Source of the DNA: Lachnospiraceae bacterium
GTDB lineage: Bacteria > Bacillota_A > Clostridia > Lachnospirales > Lachnospiraceae
Direction of reading: 5' to 3'
Length of the DNA stretch: 36,002 nucleotides
Assembly: GCA_017620345.1 (NCBI GenBank)
Contig: JAFZQP010000056.1
Span: forward strand, 1 to 36,002
Of the stretch, positions 33,652 through 36,002 are shown piece after piece. The notes under the pieces are model-generated. The model worked only from the letters and a program-made list of their open reading frames with translations, made no database searches and was not told where the DNA came from. Position 1 is the stretch's first letter; every line of letters begins with the position of its first letter. The position numbers were made by a program, and so were the translations under genes.

Positions 33652-33668
33652 ATTATATCTGCATTATA
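33652..33668 (-). promoter_or_regulatory. Candidate promoter of the DUF5674-like operon
   Basis: Reading the minus strand, GATATAAT occurs twice 11 bases apart. The downstream TATAAT has a T-rich -35 region (TTTTTG at 16 bases). The leader would be only about 12 bases and would include GAGGAT. Duplicated -10 boxes may reflect two start sites. Confidence 0.4.
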
Positions 33669-33708
33669 TCATACAAAAAGATTTCTATAATTATTCTTTA
33701 AAGATATA

Positions 33709-33774
33709 TGGAGCGCGAGACGGGACTCGAACATTCTCAGAGTCCGAAAGCACTGATAAACAGGAGGTTTGCGG
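33709..33774. repeat. Copy B of the tRNA-3'-end-like repeat, 3' of toxN
   Basis: Positions 33711-33731 are identical over 21 bases to 34992-35012. On the minus strand they read TTCGAGT-CCCGT-CTCGCGC-T-CCA, exactly the T-loop, T-stem 3' strand, acceptor 3' strand, U73 and CCA of a tRNA, most likely a Gly or Cys tRNA because of U73. The 5' part of the tRNA is absent. AGGAGGTTTGCGG follows on the plus strand at 33762. This looks like an attachment-site scar. Confidence 0.65.
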
Positions 33775-33800
33775 ACACTTCCTCGTAATGGCAACTCAAA

Positions 33801-33811
33801 GGCAACGCAAT
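33801..33811. repeat. Direct repeat GGCAACGCAAT, left copy flanking the toxIN module
   Basis: GGCAACGCAAT occurs here, 9 bases beyond the toxN stop, and again at 34941-34951, upstream of the unknown gene that precedes toxI. A degenerate copy (GGCAACTCAA) lies just before it at 33790. The pair encloses the whole toxIN module of about 1.1 kb. Confidence 0.4.
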
Positions 33812-33819
33812 TTATACTC

Positions 33820-34365
33820 TTATTTTCCATCATTGGAATACTGTTGGCATAGTTTTTCGAGTTCGAGATAATTCAACGCAGATTTAACATATCCTGCCGT
33901 TTCATCATTTTTCATCTTCTGTTTATACAACAGCTCTGCATTATCCCTTATCTTATCTGCATGTTTACGGATAAAAATGATCTCCGCAGAAACAAGTGCT
34001 TTATAATCCAGATCCTCTTCATGGTCAAGATCGTAAAGAGTAAGCTCTGCTTCAGGCACAGGAATCATATGGCTGATTCTTAAAGTACCCTTCAGTTCTT
34101 TTACACCGTTGCTTTTTTCGGTGATTCTCATTATTGGAACTATGCTTTTCTTGATAACCTTTCCATCTCCGGCAACCTGATAATCACTGTCCTTTGGAGA
34201 GGACATCGGAATGTAATAATTGAATCCGTTCATCTCTATCACGATTCCTATGTATTTACGTGTATGTGTCCGGTTATCTTCCTTATTCGAATAAACATTG
34301 GGCTCATGCTCTCTCAAATATGATATATACGCATCCGATACACTGTAGACTTTGAATTCTTCCAC
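33820..34365 (-). CDS. toxN: ToxN/AbiQ-family endoribonuclease toxin of a type III toxin-antitoxin system
   Basis: A 181-residue protein that fits the ToxN family along its length: an N-terminal FKVYSVSDAYISYLREHEPNV, then KYIGIVIEMNGFNYYIPMSSPK (residues about 37-58) with the catalytic-type Ser-Pro-Lys (S56, K58), the MIPVPEAELTLYDL segment near 100-113, and YKALVSAEIIFIRKHADKIRDNAELLYKQ at about 121-149. ToxN cuts cellular or phage RNA and its own antitoxin precursor, and is held inactive by RNA repeats. The start is GTG with AAAGGG 8 bases upstream. Immediately upstream lie a terminator, two 39-base repeats and a promoter, the standard type III arrangement. Many relatives give phage resistance by abortive infection. 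Confidence 0.9.
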   Translation of the reverse strand: MEEFKVYSVSDAYISYLREHEPNVYSNKEDNRTHTRKYIGIVIEMNGFNYYIPMSSPKDSDYQVAGDGKVIKKSIVPIMRITEKSNGVKELKGTLRISHMIPVPEAELTLYDLDHEEDLDYKALVSAEIIFIRKHADKIRDNAELLYKQKMKNDETAGYVKSALNYLELEKLCQQYSNDGK

Positions 34366-34381
34366 TATTCTTGCCCTTTCG

Positions 34382-34416
34382 AAAAAACAAGAGAGCCAAT
34401 AAAAATCAGCTCTCTT
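34382..34416 (-). terminator. Intrinsic terminator between the antitoxin RNA and toxN
   Basis: AAGAGAGC and GCTCTCTT form an 8-base-pair stem around a 12-base loop, followed on the minus strand by GTTTTTTC. In type III systems such a terminator lets most transcripts stop after the antitoxin repeats, with a minority reading through into the toxin gene. Confidence 0.9.
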
Positions 34417-34421
34417 GGAGT

Positions 34422-34499
34422 TTAAGCTTTCCCACTTATATGGCAGGGACTCTCCCGAGTTTAAACTTCTCCACTTATATGGCAGGAGCTCTCCCGAGT
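34422..34499 (-). repeat. Two tandem 39-base antitoxin repeats
   Basis: Unit 1 is 34499-34461 and unit 2 is 34460-34422 on the minus strand. Both share ACTCGGGAGAG at the 5' end and TGCCATATAAGTGG in the centre. They differ at only five positions; four of these are two paired changes that preserve a stem between bases 12-15 and 28-31 (CTCC/GGAG in unit 1, TCCC/GGGA in unit 2). The fifth is T to C at position 35. Confidence 0.95.
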
Positions 34500-34505
34500 A
34501 ATTAT

Positions 34506-34533
34506 ATTATACGATAGATAGAGATTATTTCAA
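34506..34533 (-). promoter_or_regulatory. Sigma-A promoter of the toxI-toxN operon
   Basis: On the minus strand TTGAAA and TATAAT are 16 bases apart. The -35 box encodes the last two codons (Leu-Lys) of the upstream unknown gene, and its stop codon lies in the spacer, so the promoter is embedded in the end of that gene. Confidence 0.85.
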
Positions 34534-34860
34534 GTTATTATTTAACATTCCATAATGAGCGAGAAGATCTTCTTCAGCGAAATCCTCTGGATCGACGGAA
34601 TCATCGCTATTACAATACAACCACATAAGGGCATTATCCGTGAACCAGGGCTGATCTTTCAGTCCTAGCATTATCTTGCCAAAGTAAGCAAAGTCTGTTG
34701 GACGATCATGACCACCATACTCAATACCGCGATCCGTGTCTGTTCTATCCATTCCTTTATCTGAAAAAATACGATCTAAGGCCTGATAAACCTGTTCAAT
34801 AGTATATTGGTCTGAAGTACATATCTTTTCTTCATCCATTTTGATTATCATCTTAATCAT
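34525..34860 (-). CDS. Unknown 111-residue acidic protein upstream of toxI
   Basis: I do not recognise the family. The product is soluble and acidic: CTSDQYTIEQVYQALDRIFSD, then GGHDRPTDFAYFGKIMLGL, QPWFTDNALMWLYCN and a final SVDPEDFAEEDLLAHYGML. The ATG at 34858-34860 has AAAGGA 12 bases upstream and a TATAAT box (34885-34890) further up; a later ATG at 34839 would give MDEEKICTSD and is also possible. It runs directly into the toxI promoter and lies inside the GGCAACGCAAT-flanked unit with toxIN, so it travels with the toxin-antitoxin system or is a passenger. Its function is unknown. Confidence 0.65.
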   Translation of the reverse strand: MIKMIIKMDEEKICTSDQYTIEQVYQALDRIFSDKGMDRTDTDRGIEYGGHDRPTDFAYFGKIMLGLKDQPWFTDNALMWLYCNSDDSVDPEDFAEEDLLAHYGMLNNNLK

Positions 34861-34940
34861 AGATATAGCAAGTCCTTTGGAATTATTATAACACAACAGG
34901 ATTCACTATACCGATCTGAAATAGATGTGATATACTATAG

Positions 34941-34951
34941 GGCAACGCAAT
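34941..34951. repeat. Direct repeat GGCAACGCAAT, right copy flanking the toxIN module
   Basis: Identical over 11 bases to 33801-33811. It lies 80 bases upstream of the unknown gene preceding toxI and next to the terminator hairpin of the neighbouring module. Confidence 0.4.
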
Positions 34952-34986
34952 CAAAAATCCCCGTAAAGCTTGATTTTACGGGGATT
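34952..34986 (-). terminator. Intrinsic terminator beyond the higBA unit and repeat copy C
   Basis: AATCCCCGTAAA and TTTACGGGGATT form a perfect 12-base-pair stem with a 7-base loop, and the minus strand then reads TTTTTGATT. It lies directly after the tRNA-3'-end-like copy C on the same strand, so it may once have been the terminator of the tRNA gene; now it could end the higBA transcript. Confidence 0.75.
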
Positions 34987-34991
34987 CTCGA

Positions 34992-35056
34992 GAGCGCGAG
35001 ACGGGACTCGAATAGTTGTTCGAGCGGTATAATATAGCAAGAAAGGAGGTTTGAGG
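34992..35056. repeat. Copy C of the tRNA-3'-end-like repeat, 3' of higA
   Basis: Positions 34992-35012 match copy B over 21 bases and read on the minus strand as the T-loop and acceptor 3' strand of a tRNA, here without CCA. AAAGGAGGTTTGAGG follows on the plus strand at 35042-35056, at the same distance (51-52 bases) as in copy B. Confidence 0.65.
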
Positions 35057-35068
35057 GTCGCCAATTTT

Positions 35069-35089
35069 AACCGTACCAAAACCGTACCA
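35069..35089. repeat. Two short direct repeats AACCGTACCA
   Basis: AACCGTACCA occurs at 35069-35078 and 35080-35089, an 11-base period, about one DNA turn. Phased short repeats beside a tRNA-like site resemble arm-type binding sites of tyrosine integrases, but no integrase gene is present to support this. Confidence 0.4.
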
Positions 35090-35117
35090 CTTTTTGTCTT
35101 TCTTTTTAGCCCCTTAC

Positions 35118-35393
35118 TTATGCCTTCTTTTCCATAGGAACTATCTGTAGCTTATAGCCCAACGGTACTAGAACTTTAAGCAGACTGTCTATCTGTGGTG
35201 AATGAACCGCCTTTTCCATACGTGCAATCACCGGCTGTTTCACATTGCATTTTTCCGCAAGTTCTGCCTGAGATAATCCCTGTTCTTCACGAATTGCTAC
35301 CATTGTTCTTAGCAGATCTTTTTCAAGCTCTATTACATTTTCTTCTTCAGGGGTGATATTAAGTTCTTTTCTGACATCTTTCCAATTACTCAT
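35118..35393 (-). CDS. higA: XRE-family antitoxin of a HigBA-type pair
   Basis: A 91-residue Cro/C1-type helix-turn-helix protein. The HTH lies at about 30-70: LRTMVAIREEQGLSQAELAEKCNVKQPVIARMEKAVHSPQIDSLLKVLVPLGYKL, with the usual GLSQ...A......Q..I.R.E pattern. A C-terminal KLQIVPME strand completes the domain. Its start overlaps the end of the toxin gene by 8 bases, so translation is coupled; the toxin-first order is the HigBA arrangement. It should neutralise the toxin and repress the operon through the two palindromes at 35777-35817. Confidence 0.88.
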   Translation of the reverse strand: MSNWKDVRKELNITPEEENVIELEKDLLRTMVAIREEQGLSQAELAEKCNVKQPVIARMEKAVHSPQIDSLLKVLVPLGYKLQIVPMEKKA

Positions 35394-35754
35394 TGTTTTT
35401 ATGCCTCCGTCTGTAATCCTCCAACTCTCTTTTTGCCTTCTCGATCTCTCCGGGTGGCGTCTTCTTTGATTTCTTCATAAAATGATGCAACAGCAAAAAC
35501 TTGTTGTCTTTATAATATGCATACAATATCCGGTTTGCCAAAGGTCGCAGTTCCCATATCTCTCCATCAAGGTGTTTCGTTACCGGTTCACCTACACGCG
35601 TTCCCATCTCTTCAAGAATATCGAGATATGCAACCACTTTATTAAAATTTATCCTTGCATCCTTACTTGTGGCTGATTTTTCACGAAGTTCCTTAATGAA
35701 TTCTTCCACATCACTATATCCGCGTTCATCATCATAAAACTCAATATCATACAT
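35386..35754 (-). CDS. higB: RelE/HigB-superfamily mRNA interferase toxin (Gp49-like)
   Basis: A 122-residue toxin of the phage-derived Gp49/HigB group. Visible features are an N-terminal IEFYDDERGYSDVEEFIKEL, a helix with RINFNKVVAYLDILEEMGTRVGEP, then the core strands KHLDGEIWELRPLANRILYAYYKDNKFLLLHHFMKKSKKTPPGEIEKAKREL, where WELRP, R..Y and HHFMKKS...P..EI..A are family signatures. Such toxins cut mRNA on the ribosome. AGAGGA precedes the ATG, and a strong promoter with operator palindromes lies upstream. Confidence 0.9.
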   Translation of the reverse strand: MYDIEFYDDERGYSDVEEFIKELREKSATSKDARINFNKVVAYLDILEEMGTRVGEPVTKHLDGEIWELRPLANRILYAYYKDNKFLLLHHFMKKSKKTPPGEIEKAKRELEDYRRRHKNNE

Positions 35755-35773
35755 GCTGATTTCCTCTGATCAA

Positions 35774-35817
35774 ATAATAACAAATTTGTTATATGAAGTC
35801 AATATCAAATTTGCTAT
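35774..35817 (-). promoter_or_regulatory. higBA promoter with two operator palindromes
   Basis: On the minus strand TTGACT and TATTAT are 17 bases apart. The perfect 16-base palindrome ATAACAAATTTGTTAT (35777-35792) covers the spacer and -10 region. A related site, ATATCAAATTTGCTAT (35802-35817), covers the area just upstream of the -35 box; the two centres are 25 bases apart. This is a typical layout for self-repression by the HigA/HigB complex. Confidence 0.75.
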
Positions 35818-36002
35818 AAACTATGCTATCAATCTTATAAAGTACCTTGTAAAGATAAAGAGGTTTGAAGAATTACCTGTGGGAAAACATACATTCGAGC
35901 TCTGATAAAAATGTTCATGAAAATGAATGTTTTTGTGGGTGAAATATCGATACTATAGGAATAGAATAGATATGCATTAATCAAAGAATGATTATTTTTT
36001 AA

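Larger units (their letters stand above)
34382..34499 (-). ncRNA. toxI: ToxI-like antitoxin RNA precursor
   Basis: The predicted transcript starts at about 34499, 7 bases after the -10 box, and ends in the terminator at 34382-34416. It consists of two complete 39-base direct repeats, the first few bases of a third (ACTC), and the terminator hairpin. In the known family, the toxin cuts such precursors into single repeats that fold as pseudoknots and bind the toxin in a ring complex. Here the repeat borders carry a TTAAAC sequence, an A-rich site where cutting is plausible. Sense and order relative to toxN agree with known systems. Confidence 0.85.

Noticed and set aside
33709..33732. Functional tRNA gene on the minus strand
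   Set aside because: Only the T-loop and 3' acceptor half fit a tRNA; the 5' side of the T stem does not pair and no D or anticodon arm is present.
34422..34499. Two 39-base direct repeats as a minimal CRISPR array
   Set aside because: The repeats are directly adjacent with no spacer between them, and there are no cas genes; the promoter, terminator and toxN gene explain them as an antitoxin RNA.
32807..35056. Integron with attC sites
   Set aside because: The cassette-like layout is suggestive, but I see no GTTRRRY core at the repeat ends, only copy A folds as an inverted structure, and there is no integron integrase gene.
35041..35056. AAAGGAGGTTTG as a plus-strand ribosome binding site or 16S rRNA 3' end
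   Set aside because: No start codon or frame follows at a usable distance, and the match to 16S rRNA is limited to the ACCTCCTTTCT stretch with no further rRNA sequence beside it.
35907..35934. Hairpin AAAAATGTTCAT / ATGAATGTTTTT
   Set aside because: The arms carry two central mismatches, and no gene lies next to it within the window, so no role can be supported.

Overview
The window looks like a chromosomal segment of an anaerobic Lachnospiraceae-type Firmicute (Clostridia). This is inferred from gene content and not proven: a rubredoxin-first 'reverse' rubrerythrin, acetate kinase, the short eukaryote/archaea-like class of prolyl-tRNA synthetase, the electron-transfer type of dihydroorotate dehydrogenase (PyrK/PyrDB), DegV and PEGA proteins, and a secreted GH25 protein with surface-type repeats. 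Most genes start with clear AAGGAGG-type ribosome binding sites.

Layout. (1) Positions 1-5157, minus strand: a tight seven-gene chain pyrK-pyrD-unknown-ispE-GntR regulator-DUF1934-galU, with galU cut by the window edge. pyrC (plus strand) diverges from it. (2) 6561-20284, minus strand: a ten-gene chain alaX-proS-ackA-cca-PEGA protein-membrane/GH9-like fusion-ddl-murF-degV-plsC, with overlaps or gaps under 50 bases throughout. It joins tRNA maintenance, acetate metabolism, peptidoglycan precursor synthesis and phospholipid synthesis. (3) 20315-24501, plus strand: a secreted GH25 protein whose promoter predicts a leaderless mRNA, then a DtxR-like metalloregulator and reverse rubrerythrin. (4) 24618-25960, minus strand: two small proteins, one resembling the C-terminal part of the flagellar cap protein FliD. 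(5) 26208-32336: an orphan PotD-like lipoprotein, RidA, an S15-type dipeptidyl-peptidase lipoprotein, tRNA-Gly(UCC) with its own promoter, a small secreted protein, a two-repeat DUF6273 lipoprotein and a MarR regulator. (6) 32369-36002: an accessory zone.

The accessory zone is the most interesting part. After a decayed metY remnant it holds three minus-strand modules: a two-gene DUF5674-like operon, a type III toxin-antitoxin system of the ToxIN/AbiQ type, and a HigB/HigA type II toxin-antitoxin pair. Each module is followed on its 3' side by a copy of a repeat resembling the last ~20 bases of a tRNA (T-loop plus acceptor stem), so the zone looks like a small array of cassettes inserted at a tRNA-derived site.

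The type III system has all its parts: a sigma-A promoter, two 39-base direct repeats (the antitoxin RNA), an intrinsic terminator and a ToxN endoribonuclease gene. The two repeats differ by paired compensatory changes that preserve a four-base-pair stem. No gene is called in 35755-36002, and no integrase, transposase or CRISPR array is visible.
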